Below are positions 28,521 to 37,131 of a stretch of 64,000 nt of DNA, piece after piece. The DNA comes from Jiangella alkaliphila. GTDB taxonomy: Bacteria > Actinomycetota > Actinomycetes > Jiangellales > Jiangellaceae. How positions within the stretch are numbered: position 1 is the first letter of the stretch; every line of letters begins with the position of its first letter. The stretch is from NCBI RefSeq assembly GCF_900105925.1, contig NZ_LT629791.1, positions 3,631,278-3,695,277 of the forward strand. Direction: 5' to 3'. The translations under genes were made by a program, and so were the position numbers. The notes under the pieces were generated by a model, which did no database searches, was not told the origin of the DNA, and worked only from the letters and a program-made list of their open reading frames with translations.

Positions 28521-29486
28521 TCAGTGGATCTCGTCGAGGACGACCGGGCGGCGCTCCTTGGCCGACAGGTCGATGGCCTCGCACAGCCGCATGGTCTGGT
28601 AGGAGCTGGCGATGGACGACTCGGGCTCCCGGCCCTCGTGGATCGCCGAGACGAATTCGGCCAGCTCGAGCCGGTACCCGATCTCGGCGTAGGGTCGCTC
28701 GTGCCAGTCGACGACGCGGTTGTCGTGATGGCGCATCATCGCCGAGCCGTCGCTGATCGTGATGAAGTCGCCGAACCCGCCGGTGATCTCCACCTCCTCG
28801 GTGATCGTCCCCTGTCGGTGGGCGGACACGGCGACGTTGCCGACCGCTCCGTTGGCGAAGATCAGGGTGGTGGCGTAGGCGATCTGCTGCTGGGTGCGCG
28901 CGTAGACCTCGCTAACTTCACCGAAGAGGAAGCGGGCCAGGTCGACCACGTGGATCGAGAAGTCGAAGAGCAGCCAGGAGGGATCCTCGTGGACCAGCCC
29001 CAGCCCCGAGTCGATCGTGAGCAGGCTCGGGGCGCCGAACTCCGGTGAGACGATCGCCGCGTGCGCCTTCTGGTAGGCCGGGGCGAACCTCTTCATGAAG
29101 GCGGTCATGCAGGGCTGGCCGGTGCGGCGGCTGGCCTCGAGCACCGTGCGCGCGTCGGCTGCGCTCGCGGCCGGCGGCTTCTCGGTGTAGACCGGCAGCC
29201 CGGCCTCCATCACCTCGACGGAGAGCCGGGCATGCTCCTTCGGCCCGACGCACACGATGACCGCGTCGAGCTCGGCCCGGTCGAGCATCTCGGTGTGGTC
29301 GGTGAAGTGCTGCCCGCCGAAGCGCCGGGCGTTGCGGCTGGCCCGGTCGGCGTCGAGGTCGCAGACGGCGACCAGCTCCGCCGGCAGGGCGTGCAGGTTC
29401 GGGTAGATCATGTTCGAGGAGTGACTGCCGGCGCCGATGATGCCGAGCCGGAGGTGGGGGTGCGGGATCTGCTCCTGGTCTTCCAT
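28521..29486 (-). CDS. Gfo/Idh/MocA family oxidoreductase (intact)
   Basis: 321-residue NAD(P)-dependent dehydrogenase-like protein. The N-terminal nucleotide fold begins LRLGIIGAGSHSSNMIY, where the usual second-helix glycines are replaced by SHSS, as in its broken paralogue. YTEKPPAASAADA carries the catalytic lysine, and SIHVVDLARFLFGEVSE is the C-terminal domain entry. The start is MEDQE at 29486; a further ATG at 29498 is in frame. The pair of MocA genes with VOC and isomerase genes resembles inositol or keto-sugar catabolic modules; the actual substrate is unknown. Confidence 0.9.
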   Translation of the reverse strand: MEDQEQIPHPHLRLGIIGAGSHSSNMIYPNLHALPAELVAVCDLDADRASRNARRFGGQHFTDHTEMLDRAELDAVIVCVGPKEHARLSVEVMEAGLPVYTEKPPAASAADARTVLEASRRTGQPCMTAFMKRFAPAYQKAHAAIVSPEFGAPSLLTIDSGLGLVHEDPSWLLFDFSIHVVDLARFLFGEVSEVYARTQQQIAYATTLIFANGAVGNVAVSAHRQGTITEEVEITGGFGDFITISDGSAMMRHHDNRVVDWHERPYAEIGYRLELAEFVSAIHEGREPESSIASSYQTMRLCEAIDLSAKERRPVVLDEIH

Positions 29487-29628
29487 TCGACAACCCAATC
29501 CAGATGTCGTGTGGCCGTTCGCCGCTGAGTGCCGGACCCGACCCGCGGTACCCGGCCCGTTCTCGGACGGTAGCGGTGTGGGCGGGTGGTTCCGGAGGGG
29601 GCGATACCCGCCACGTTCGCCGGCGAGG

Positions 29629-30618
29629 CTAGGACCAGCGGACGATGACCTTGCCGGACGCGCCGGCGAGGAAGTCGTCGATGGCGGCCTGCGCGTCGTC
29701 GGCCGTGACGTCGTGCGTGCAGAGGGCGTCGAGCCGCGGGCCGTGCGCCGCGAGGTCGAGCATCGCCGGGTAGTCCTCGCTCGTGTAGTACCAGCTGCCC
29801 GTGTAGGTGATCTCGCGCCGGATGAAGGTGTCCGACGGCTTGATCCGCACCTCGGTGTGGCACTCGCCGGACTGCAGCACGATGCCGCCGCCGTCGGCGA
29901 GGTCGAGGGCCTGTTCGATGCACGACGGCTGACCGCTGCATTCGATGACCAGCCGGGCCCGGAAGTCCGTGACGTCGTCGATGCTGCTCACGGTGTCGAT
30001 GCCGAGCGACGCCGCGAGCTTGCGGCGGTAGGCCGACGGCTCGACGCCGAAGACGTCGCAGCCGGCGAAGGTCCGCACGGCCGCGTGCGCGAGGCCGACC
30101 GGCCCCAGTCCGATGACGAGGACCCGGTCGCCGACGCTCGTCGGCACCCGGCGAAGTCCTCGGGCCGGCACGCCCAGGGTGTCGCCGCTGACCAGCACGC
30201 CGGTCAGTGCGTCGACGTGAGCCGGGAGCTCGCGCAGGGCCCGGGCGTCGACCGTCACCAGCTCGGCGTGCCAGCCGCCGCTCTTGCTCGATCCCTGCGG
30301 TCCGCCGCTGCGGCAGAACAGCTCCTGGCCGGCCGCGCAGCGGACGCACGCGTTGCAGCCCACGATCGCCGACAGGCCGACCCGGTCCCCGGGCTGGAAG
30401 CGGGACTCGCCGGGCTCGACGACGATGCCGCAGGCCTCGTGACCGCCGTTGCCGACGAGTCCCTCCGGCCACGAACTGCCGACCCGCAGGGAATCACGTT
30501 CGCTGCCGCACAGGCCGGAGGCCTCGATCCGGATGAGTGCCTCGCCGTCCCGTGGCTTGGGATCGGGCAGGTCCGCGATGGTCACCCGCCCGTCGCCCTC
30601 GCATTGCAGTGCTCTCAT
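29629..30618 (-). CDS. Zinc-dependent alcohol/polyol dehydrogenase (MDR family)
   Basis: Medium-chain dehydrogenase of 329 residues. The catalytic zinc site is suggested by GLCGSE and NGGHEACG. The structural zinc cysteines are complete in GCNACVRCAAGQELFC (C-x2-C-x2-C-x7-C). The cofactor fold reads VLVIGLGPVGLAHAA, where GLGPVG binds NAD(P). Similar to threonine/sorbitol dehydrogenases. Start MRALQCEGDG at 30618 was chosen over an in-frame ATG at 30657, which would overlap the promoter repeats. The 142-base gap to the MocA gene holds no gene. Confidence 0.92.
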   Translation of the reverse strand: MRALQCEGDGRVTIADLPDPKPRDGEALIRIEASGLCGSERDSLRVGSSWPEGLVGNGGHEACGIVVEPGESRFQPGDRVGLSAIVGCNACVRCAAGQELFCRSGGPQGSSKSGGWHAELVTVDARALRELPAHVDALTGVLVSGDTLGVPARGLRRVPTSVGDRVLVIGLGPVGLAHAAVRTFAGCDVFGVEPSAYRRKLAASLGIDTVSSIDDVTDFRARLVIECSGQPSCIEQALDLADGGGIVLQSGECHTEVRIKPSDTFIRREITYTGSWYYTSEDYPAMLDLAAHGPRLDALCTHDVTADDAQAAIDDFLAGASGKVIVRWS

Positions 30619-30655
30619 GCCGGTCTCCGATGGTGGCGCACGAGTTTCGTTAATC

Positions 30656-30687
30656 AATACTGATGTTCTGGTGAGAGAAATACTGAT
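30656..30687. repeat. Direct repeat AATACTGAT in the control region of the MDR gene
   Basis: AATACTGAT occurs at 30656-30664 and again at 30679-30687, starts 23 bases apart, in an unusually AT-rich patch 38 bases upstream of the dehydrogenase start. TTTCGTTAATC precedes the first copy. The spacing of about two helical turns on one face suggests a regulator binding in tandem. The broken glycosyltransferase on the other strand starts 123 bases away. Confidence 0.5.
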
Positions 30688-30809
30688 CGGTCGCCGGGGA
30701 GAATGTCAAGGCATGAAAGCTGCCCCCTCGCCGGTCCGATCGCCGCCTGCCAGGCTCGGGTGCGACCGCAGGAGGCGGACTCACGGGGCCAGGGCGGTTG
30801 TCCGAGGAC

Positions 30810-31760
30810 ATGAAGGTGCTGATGCTCACGTACGGGAGCCCTGGCGACGTCGAGCCGTTCGTCGCGCTGACGGAGGCGCTCGACGAGGCCGGTCACGAGG
30901 CGGTGCTGGGCGCGCCGTTCGACCTGGCCTCGATGGACCCGCCCGCGGGTCTGCGTGTCGTGCGGTCTCGGACCGGACGACGCGCTCGGCGACGACCCCC
31001 GGGTGCGTGAGGCGGTCGGGACCGGGCTCTGGCGGCTGCGTCACAAGCGCCGGGAGTGGCGGGCGATGCGCGGGCTGCGGCGCGTCACGACCGGAATCTA
31101 CGACGACATGGTCGCGGAGAGCCGTGACGGTGCTGACGTCGTCGTCCATCACGCGCTGTTCCCCGGCCAGCAGATCGCGGGAGAAGCTGGGGGTGCCAGC
31201 CGACGCGTCTGCCCGCACCCCGTGTGGGTGCCGTCCGGCTCCTTAACCTATCTGGCGCTGCCGCTCGCGCTACCGCGGCAGCCGAACCGGGGCTCGTGCC
31301 GGGTGATGGACGCCCGCAGCGGGCCTACCAGGGCGACCTCACGAGCTGGCGGCAGCGGTCGCTGGGCCCGCTGGCCATTATGACGTGCTCCGGCCGCAGG
31401 ACAGCGACCCTGTGACCGTCCTGCATCCCTTCAGCCGGCCCAAACTGCCGCCGGAACTGGACTGCCCGGGCTGGGTGCACAACCACCAGATACTGGTTCA
31501 CGCGGATCGATCCTCCCTGGACGCCGCCGACGGCGCTGGCAGAGTTCCTGGACGGTGGCGACCCGCCCGTATACATCGGCTTCGGCAGTCTGGTCGGCGC
31601 CGATCCCGGCCGAGCGCTAAGAAAGGCGGAGCGGGTGGCTCCGATTGCGCTCGTGCGTCCCTCTTCCGCGTCGGTGCATGCCTCGCTGGTGACGAACAGG
31701 ACGTGGGTCTTCGCCCCGGGCGGGCGCTGGGCAGAGCAATTCCGTCGATGACTGTCCTGG
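30810..31760 (+). pseudogene. Collapsed GT1-type glycosyltransferase
   Basis: Third paralogue of the genes at 10331 and 20953. It starts well with MKVLMLTYGSPGDVEPFVALTEALDEAG at 30810, then changes frame near 30970 (DDALGDDPRVREAVGTG), again near 31190 before LGVPA, and again several times after 31290. Recognisable later pieces are YQGDLTSWRQRSLGP, DPVTVLHPFSRPKLPPELDCPGWVH, and PPVYIGFGSLVGADP. The donor-binding HHGGAGT region appears lost. At least four indels plus deletion of the 3' part make this clearly non-functional. Confidence 0.87.
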
Positions 31761-31823
31761 GCGACCAGCGCACGTCGGAGCCGAAACGCAGGTTTCATTT
31801 CACACCGGACCGTGGAGGGGGCT

Positions 31824-32612
31824 ATGACGACGGACGAGGGCCGGTTGGCGATCGTGACCGGCGCCGGAACCGGTATCGGGCGAGCCATCGCCGTCAAGCT
31901 GGCGCACGACGGCTACACCTGCCTGCTTGCCGGTCGCCGCAAGGACCCGCTGGAGGAGACGGCCGAGTTGCTGCGCGACGACGGCGGCCAGGCGGACACC
32001 GTCGCAGCCGACGTCAGCACCGACGACGGGCGGGCGCTGATCCTCGCGGCCGCCGACGCGCGACCGGAACCGCTGCAGGCACTCGTCAACAACGCCGGTG
32101 GCTCCAACCTCGCCCCGCTGCTCGCTCCGGTGCTCTCCGACTGGCGCGCGAACCTCGCGCTGATCCTCGAGGCGTCCGAGTTCCTGTCCGTCGAGTGCAT
32201 TCGCCGGATGCGCGAGACCGGCGGCGGCGCGATCGTGAACATCGCCTCGGTCTACGGCAGCGTGACGCTCAACAATGCCTTCTACGCCTCCCGGTTCGCC
32301 GCCGACGGGCCCGACGGGCCGGTGCGCGACACGTCCTATGCCGCCGCGAAGGGTGCCCTGCGCATGCTCTCGCGTGAGCTGGCCACCGGCGCCGCCCCGA
32401 TGGGCGTCCGGGTGAACACGGTCTCACCCGGCATGATCGACGTCGGCACCCTGGCCGGCGCCGACGCGGACGGCTTCGCGCGGGCGACGCCGCTGGGGCG
32501 TGTCGGGCGTCCCGAAGAGGTCGCGGGTGCGGTCGCGTTCCTTCTCTCGCCCGACGCCAGCTTCGTCACCGGCGCCGAGATCGTCGTCGACGGCGGCTGG
32601 ACGCTCTGGTAG
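31824..32612 (+). CDS. SDR family oxidoreductase
   Basis: Short-chain dehydrogenase of 262 residues. Cofactor motif [12 protein letters not shown] near residue 13, NNAGGSN, catalytic serine in NIASVYGS and catalytic YxxxK in YAAAKGAL, ending VDGGWTLW, typical of the FabG-like classical group. ATG 31824 has a GGAGGGGG ribosome site; the frame could extend to GTG 31812. An insertion ([18 protein letters not shown]) between the catalytic serine and tyrosine makes the active-site loop longer than usual. Substrate unknown. Confidence 0.92.
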   Translation: MTTDEGRLAIVTGAGTGIGRAIAVKLAHDGYTCLLAGRRKDPLEETAELLRDDGGQADTVAADVSTDDGRALILAAADARPEPLQALVNNAGGSNLAPLLAPVLSDWRANLALILEASEFLSVECIRRMRETGGGAIVNIASVYGSVTLNNAFYASRFAADGPDGPVRDTSYAAAKGALRMLSRELATGAAPMGVRVNTVSPGMIDVGTLAGADADGFARATPLGRVGRPEEVAGAVAFLLSPDASFVTGAEIVVDGGWTLW

Positions 32613-32715
32613 CGGCCCCGACTGCACCAGAACACGCCCCCTGCACGTCCGCTCGGCCCGGCGCGAGAATCGAGTTCGATCATCGACGGTGAGCCGAGAG
32701 GACGAATGGCGTTTC

Positions 32716-33711
32716 ATGGATGCACTGACGCGCATGCGGGTTCTGGTCACGGGTGCGGACGGATTCATCGGGAGTCATCTGGTCGAGCGGTTGCTCGACG
32801 AGGCCGCGGCGGTCAAGGCGTTCTGCATCTACAACAGCAACGGCTCCTACGGCTGGCTGGACGAGCTGGCGCCGGGCCGCCGGGCGGGGATCGACCTGCA
32901 ACTCGGCGACATCCGCGACCCGCGGTCCGTGCGGGACGCCGTGCGCGACGTCGACGTCGTCTTCCACCTTGCGGCGCTGGTGGCGATCCCGTACAGCTAC
33001 CAGGCGCCCGAGTCGTTCGTCGACACGAACGTCAAGGGGACGTTGAACGTGCTGGAGGCCGTGCGCGACGCGGGCGGCGTCCGCATGGTGCACACCTCCA
33101 CGAGCGAGGTGTACGGGACGCCCGAGACGGTGCCGATCACCGAGGACCACCCGCTGCGCGCCCAGTCGCCCTACGCCGCGTCGAAGATCGCCGCGGACCA
33201 GCTGTGCCAGTCGTACGCCAGGTCGTTCGACGTGGACGCCGTCACCCTGCGGCCGTTCAACACGTTCGGCCCGCGGCAGTCCGCTCGCGCCGTCATCCCC
33301 ACCATCCTCGGGCAGCTGCTCGCGGGCGCCACCACCGTGCGGCTGGGCAACCTGTCGCCCCGGCGTGACCTGACCTTCGTCGCCGACACGGTGGACGGGT
33401 TCGTCCGGATGGCCGCTGCCGGCCTTCCCGCGGGGTCGGTGGTCCAGCTCGGCACCGGCAACGCGGTGTCCATCGAGGAGCTGTTCGCGCTGTCCTGCGA
33501 GGTGACCGGGGTCGAGGCGACGGTCGTCACCGATCGGCAGCGGATCCGGCCCGAGTCCAGCGAGGTCCAGGTGCTGCTCTCGGAACCGAGCAGGGCGAAG
33601 GCGGCGCTGGGCTGGCAGGCCGGGTGTACCCTGCCGGACGGGCTGCGCGAGACCGCTCGATGGCTCGAATCCCGGGTCGTCGCCGACCAGGTGACGAGGT
33701 ACCACCGGTGA
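32716..33711 (+). CDS. legB: NAD-dependent 4,6-dehydratase, LegB-like
   Basis: Extended SDR of 331 residues resembling LegB, which makes a UDP-4-keto-6-deoxy-N-acetylhexosamine in legionaminic acid synthesis. Motifs: VTGADGFIGSHLVERL (residues 11-26), FHLAALVAIPYSYQAP, HTSTSEVYGT, SPYAASKIAADQL (YxxxK) and RPFNTFGPRQSARAVIPTI, a stretch very close to LegB proteins, then LGNLSPRRDLTFV. ATG 32716 is preferred; ATG 32734 (MRVLVTG) is an alternative. The stop overlaps the start of the aminotransferase gene, so the two enzymes are coupled. Confidence 0.85.
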   Translation: MDALTRMRVLVTGADGFIGSHLVERLLDEAAAVKAFCIYNSNGSYGWLDELAPGRRAGIDLQLGDIRDPRSVRDAVRDVDVVFHLAALVAIPYSYQAPESFVDTNVKGTLNVLEAVRDAGGVRMVHTSTSEVYGTPETVPITEDHPLRAQSPYAASKIAADQLCQSYARSFDVDAVTLRPFNTFGPRQSARAVIPTILGQLLAGATTVRLGNLSPRRDLTFVADTVDGFVRMAAAGLPAGSVVQLGTGNAVSIEELFALSCEVTGVEATVVTDRQRIRPESSEVQVLLSEPSRAKAALGWQAGCTLPDGLRETARWLESRVVADQVTRYHR

Positions 33712-34844
33712 TTCCGCTGGCCGAACCCGTCCTCGGCGGCAACGAGGCGCGCTACCTGGCCGAGTGCATCGAGACAGGATTCGTGTCGTCGGTCGGGCCG
33801 TTCGTCGAGCGGTTCGAGCAGCGCTTCGCCGAGGCCGTCCGCGCCGGCCACGCCGTGGCGTGTGCCAGCGGCACGGCGGCGCTTCATGTCGCCTTGAGGC
33901 TGGCCGGCGCGGGACCCGGCCGGTTGGTGGCGGTGTCGGACTTCACCTTCATCGCGTCGGCCAACGCGGCGGCGTACACCGGCGCGGACGTCCTGCTCGT
34001 CGACAGCGAACCCGACACCTGGAACATGGACACGGAGCTGCTGTACGACGAGGTGACGCGCCGAGCCCGCCTCGGGGAGCCGATCCCGGACGTCGTCGAG
34101 GTGGTGCACGTGCTCGGGCATCCGGCGGCCATGGAGCCGTTGCTGGAGTTGCGGTCGCGATTCGGTGTGCGGATCGTCGAGGACGCGGCCGAGGCGCTGG
34201 GCGCCTCGTGGACCAGCGGCCCCCTGGCGGGACGTCAGGTGGGCACAGTGAGCGACCTCGGCTGCTACTCCTTCAACGGCAACAAGATCATCACCACCGG
34301 CGGTGGCGGGATGATCGTGACGGCTGACGCCGAGTACGCGGACGCGGCGAGGCACCTGGCGAACCAGGCGAAGGTGGCCGGCGGCCACTACGAGCACGAC
34401 ACCGTCGGCTACAACTATCGGCTGACCAACCTCGCCGCGGCGGTCGGCGTCGCGCAGCTGGAGCGCCTGCCCGAGCTGCTGGCGGCCAAGCGGTCGATCG
34501 CCTCGCGGTACGACGCGTGGCTGTCGACGTCGCCGTTCACGCCGGCACCGAGAGCGGCGTGGGCGGACCCGTCCTACTGGCTCTACTCGGTCCTGGCGGG
34601 GGCCGGCGACTCCAGTCCGGACGACGTGGTCGCCCGTCTGGCCGCGGCGGGCGCTCAGGCGCGGCGGCTGTGGCCGCCTCTGCATCGGCAGCGGCCGTAC
34701 GCGTCCGCCCGCGTTCTCGGCGGAGCGGTCGCGGATGACCTGCACCGCCGGGGGATCTCCCTTCCGAGCACGGCCACGCTGTCCGCCGAGGACCAGGAGG
34801 CGGTGGTGGCGACGGCGCTGACCGCTGTCGGTGTGGGTGCGTGA
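33708..34844 (+). CDS. legC: DegT/DnrJ/EryC1 aminotransferase, LegC-like
   Basis: PLP-dependent sugar aminotransferase of 378 residues that would aminate the 4-keto sugar from the LegB-like enzyme. IPLAEPVLGGNEARYLAECIETGFVSSVG opens the protein. SGTAALHVAL binds PLP, and GCYSFNGNKIITTGGGGM contains Lys193, the expected Schiff-base lysine. GYNYRLTNLAAAVGVAQLERL is the conserved downstream block. The GTG start overlaps the upstream TGA (GTGA). Sequence around SSVG and SFNGNKIITTGGGGM strongly resembles LegC proteins. Confidence 0.86.
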   Translation: MIPLAEPVLGGNEARYLAECIETGFVSSVGPFVERFEQRFAEAVRAGHAVACASGTAALHVALRLAGAGPGRLVAVSDFTFIASANAAAYTGADVLLVDSEPDTWNMDTELLYDEVTRRARLGEPIPDVVEVVHVLGHPAAMEPLLELRSRFGVRIVEDAAEALGASWTSGPLAGRQVGTVSDLGCYSFNGNKIITTGGGGMIVTADAEYADAARHLANQAKVAGGHYEHDTVGYNYRLTNLAAAVGVAQLERLPELLAAKRSIASRYDAWLSTSPFTPAPRAAWADPSYWLYSVLAGAGDSSPDDVVARLAAAGAQARRLWPPLHRQRPYASARVLGGAVADDLHRRGISLPSTATLSAEDQEAVVATALTAVGVGA

Positions 34845-34893
34845 CGGGGGTTTCGGCGGTTCCAGCGAGGTACCGCAGTGAGGAGGACGGCGA

Positions 34894-35934
34894 GTGAGGG
34901 TGCTCGTGACAGGGGCGGCCGGCCGGGTCGGGTCGACGCTCGCGCAGCAGCTGGTGCAGTCGGGCCACGACGTGCGCGGAACGGTTCAGCCGGACGGGCG
35001 GCAGCCGCATCCGGCGCTGGCGGCGCGGATCGAGGTCGTCGAAGCCGCGATGACCGATGCCCGCGCACTGCGCCGGGCCGTCGCCGACACGGAGGTCGTC
35101 GTCCATCTGGCCGCGCGGATCGTCGTCGGCGGGCGGCCGGCGGATGAGCTGCTCGACGTCAACGTCGGGGGGACGCTGCGGCTCTTGGAGGCGTCGGTGG
35201 CCGGCGGGAGCCGGGTCCGGCGCTTCGTCTTCGCCAGCACCGACAACGTCTACGGGCCGGCGACGCCGGCGTCGGGGCCGTACACGGAGGAGAGTCCGCA
35301 GCGACCCGGCGACTACTACGGCACCTCCAAGGTGCTCGCCGAGCAGCTCGTCCGGAACCACCGTGAGCTGCACGGCCTCGAGTACACGATCATGCGCCTG
35401 GGCTCGGTCATCGCGCCCAACGAGGCGCTACCGCTGTTCCGGCTCGCGTGGACGCGGGCGTTCCTGGCCGGACAGGTCGAGGCCGGGAAGCGCGGCAGCC
35501 TCTGGCAGTTGTTCGCCGGCCGCGACGACGTCCTCGCCGGCTTCGACACGGCGGTGAGCGGTCATACCGACAACCCGGCGGTCGCGCTGCTCGGGCCCGG
35601 CGGCGCGCCCTGGTCCATTCACTTCACCGACGTGCGCGACTCGGTGGCCGGGTTGATGCTCGGCATCGAGCGCCCGCAGGCGGCCGACGAGGTGTTCAAC
35701 GTGGTCGGGCCGCGGACCACCACGTTCGCGGCGGGTGCCGGCGTGGTGGCCGCGGCCTTCGGCATCGGCTCGGTCGACGTGACGCTGCCGGTACGGCTTG
35801 CTTTCGAGGTCTCCACCGTCAAGGCGCGCAGCCTGCTGGGATACGCGCCCCAGTGGGATTTCGCCGCGACGCTGGAGAGCGCCTTGCGGACGCCGCACGT
35901 CGACCCGAGCTATCTCCCGGTGTCGCCGGCCTAG
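34894..35934 (+). CDS. NAD-dependent epimerase/dehydratase family protein
   Basis: Extended SDR, 346 residues. Start GTG 34894 follows a GAGGAGG ribosome site. VTGAAGRVGSTLAQQLV is the NAD motif, HLAARIVVGG follows, and FASTDNVYGPATPASG and DYYGTSKVLAEQLV give the catalytic Ser and YxxxK. It ends with SLLGYAPQWDF, as in UDP-glucose epimerase relatives. A long middle insertion (about 170-215, including a tract rich in aromatic and charged residues) is shared with the divergent protein at 35966, so the pair are diverged paralogues. Substrate unknown. Confidence 0.87.
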   Translation: MRVLVTGAAGRVGSTLAQQLVQSGHDVRGTVQPDGRQPHPALAARIEVVEAAMTDARALRRAVADTEVVVHLAARIVVGGRPADELLDVNVGGTLRLLEASVAGGSRVRRFVFASTDNVYGPATPASGPYTEESPQRPGDYYGTSKVLAEQLVRNHRELHGLEYTIMRLGSVIAPNEALPLFRLAWTRAFLAGQVEAGKRGSLWQLFAGRDDVLAGFDTAVSGHTDNPAVALLGPGGAPWSIHFTDVRDSVAGLMLGIERPQAADEVFNVVGPRTTTFAAGAGVVAAAFGIGSVDVTLPVRLAFEVSTVKARSLLGYAPQWDFAATLESALRTPHVDPSYLPVSPA

Positions 35935-35965
35935 CCCGCGGCGCCGGCCAGCCGTCGCTCGGCGG

Positions 35966-37018
35966 TCACCAGGTGGAGGCGATGCCGGAGCTGGAGTGCG
36001 CTTCGATGAAGTCGCGGGTGCCGCGCAGGCCGTCCTGCACCGTGCTGCGGAAGTCGTGCCGCGGCCAGAACCCGACGCGCTCGATGGCGGAGTCGATGCT
36101 CAGCTCCAGCCGATGGGACGTCGGCATGGTGATCATCAGCTTCGGCACGTCGTACAGGTCGGCGATGGTCGCGGCGCCGTCGTCGTGGCTGGTCGGCTCG
36201 CGAGCCGCGAGGTTGAATGCCTGGCCGACGGCGCCCGGCTCGGTCAGCGCACGGTAGACGCCCTCGACGGCGTCGCGGACGTCGAGCAGTGACAGCGTCC
36301 ACGGCCGCAGGTCCTGGTCGCGCAGGCCGACGGCGATGTCGTCGTCGGCCTCGCCGGCCTGCTCGTTCAGGAGCGCCAGCAGGTCCGGCTGACCGTCGAA
36401 GAGCGGCCACAGATGTGAGTTCTTCCCGAGCGCCTGCCAGCCCAGCAGCGCGCGCCAGAAGCGGAGGCGGAACAGCGTCCCGGCCTCCTCGGGGCTGATC
36501 ACCGTGGCGAACCGGACGATCGAGTAGGGGAGGGCGAACTGTGCGCTGTGGTTGCGCAGGATGACCTCGCCCAGCAGCTTGCTGGTGCCGTAGTAGTCGG
36601 CCGGCTCCTGCCAGCTGTCCTCCCGCAGCGGCCGGGCCGGCGGGCGGCCCGGCCGGTAGGTGCCGTCGGAGCTGGCCAGCACGAACCGCTCGACCTCCGC
36701 TCCACCGTGGACGACCCCCTCGAGCAGCCGCAGCGTCCCGAGCGCGTTGACGTCGTAGAGCCGGTCGACCGGGGTGTCGCCGCGGACGAGCTGGGCCGCG
36801 AGGTGCACGACGTGGGTGACCCCACGGCACGCGACGTCGATGGCCGCCTGGTCGCCGAGGTCGGCCTCGACGACCTCGACGTCGGGGAAGACGTCGAGCT
36901 TCGACCGCTGCGCGTCGCCAGGCAGCACCATGGCCCGAACGGTCGCGCCCTCGTCGACGAGACGCTTGACCATGTTCGTGCCGACCCGGCCCGCCGCACC
37001 CGTCACCAGAACCCGCAT
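35966..37018 (-). CDS. NAD-dependent epimerase/dehydratase family protein (paralogue of 34894)
   Basis: 350 residues, convergent with the previous gene. VTGAAGRVGTNMVKRLV is the NAD motif, HLAAQLVRG follows, LASSDGTYRPGRPPAR carries the catalytic serine, and DYYGTSKLLGEVIL the YxxxK. The shared insertion reads ALLGWQALGKNSHLWPLFDGQ and resembles that of its neighbour. It ends RVGFWPRHDFRSTV. ATG 37018 begins MRVLVTGAAG. The upstream gap contains the IclR-type operator at 37068, so expression may be tied to the catabolic cluster on the other side. Confidence 0.87.
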   Translation of the reverse strand: MRVLVTGAAGRVGTNMVKRLVDEGATVRAMVLPGDAQRSKLDVFPDVEVVEADLGDQAAIDVACRGVTHVVHLAAQLVRGDTPVDRLYDVNALGTLRLLEGVVHGGAEVERFVLASSDGTYRPGRPPARPLREDSWQEPADYYGTSKLLGEVILRNHSAQFALPYSIVRFATVISPEEAGTLFRLRFWRALLGWQALGKNSHLWPLFDGQPDLLALLNEQAGEADDDIAVGLRDQDLRPWTLSLLDVRDAVEGVYRALTEPGAVGQAFNLAAREPTSHDDGAATIADLYDVPKLMITMPTSHRLELSIDSAIERVGFWPRHDFRSTVQDGLRGTRDFIEAHSSSGIASTW

Positions 37019-37067
37019 GTGATCATCACCGCTTCCCGGACAGTGTCCACAGGAGTGGTCAAACAAT

Positions 37068-37116
37068 TGAAACCTGTGTTTCAGTATGACATGTGGGTGC
37101 GGTCTTCCCCTAGAAT
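37068..37116 (+). promoter_or_regulatory. Candidate IclR operator and promoter of the deacylase operon
   Basis: TGAAACCTGTGTTTCA (37068-37083) is a perfect inverted repeat with 6-base arms around CTGT. It is followed by a -35-like TGACAT (37087-37092), an 18-base spacer and a strong -10 TAGAAT (37111-37116), 16 bases before the start codon at 37132. Thirteen of 16 positions match a site in the iclR promoter at 40993. The operator lies just upstream of the -35 in this promoter. Confidence 0.6.
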
Positions 37117-37131
37117 GACCGAGGGGCGTTG

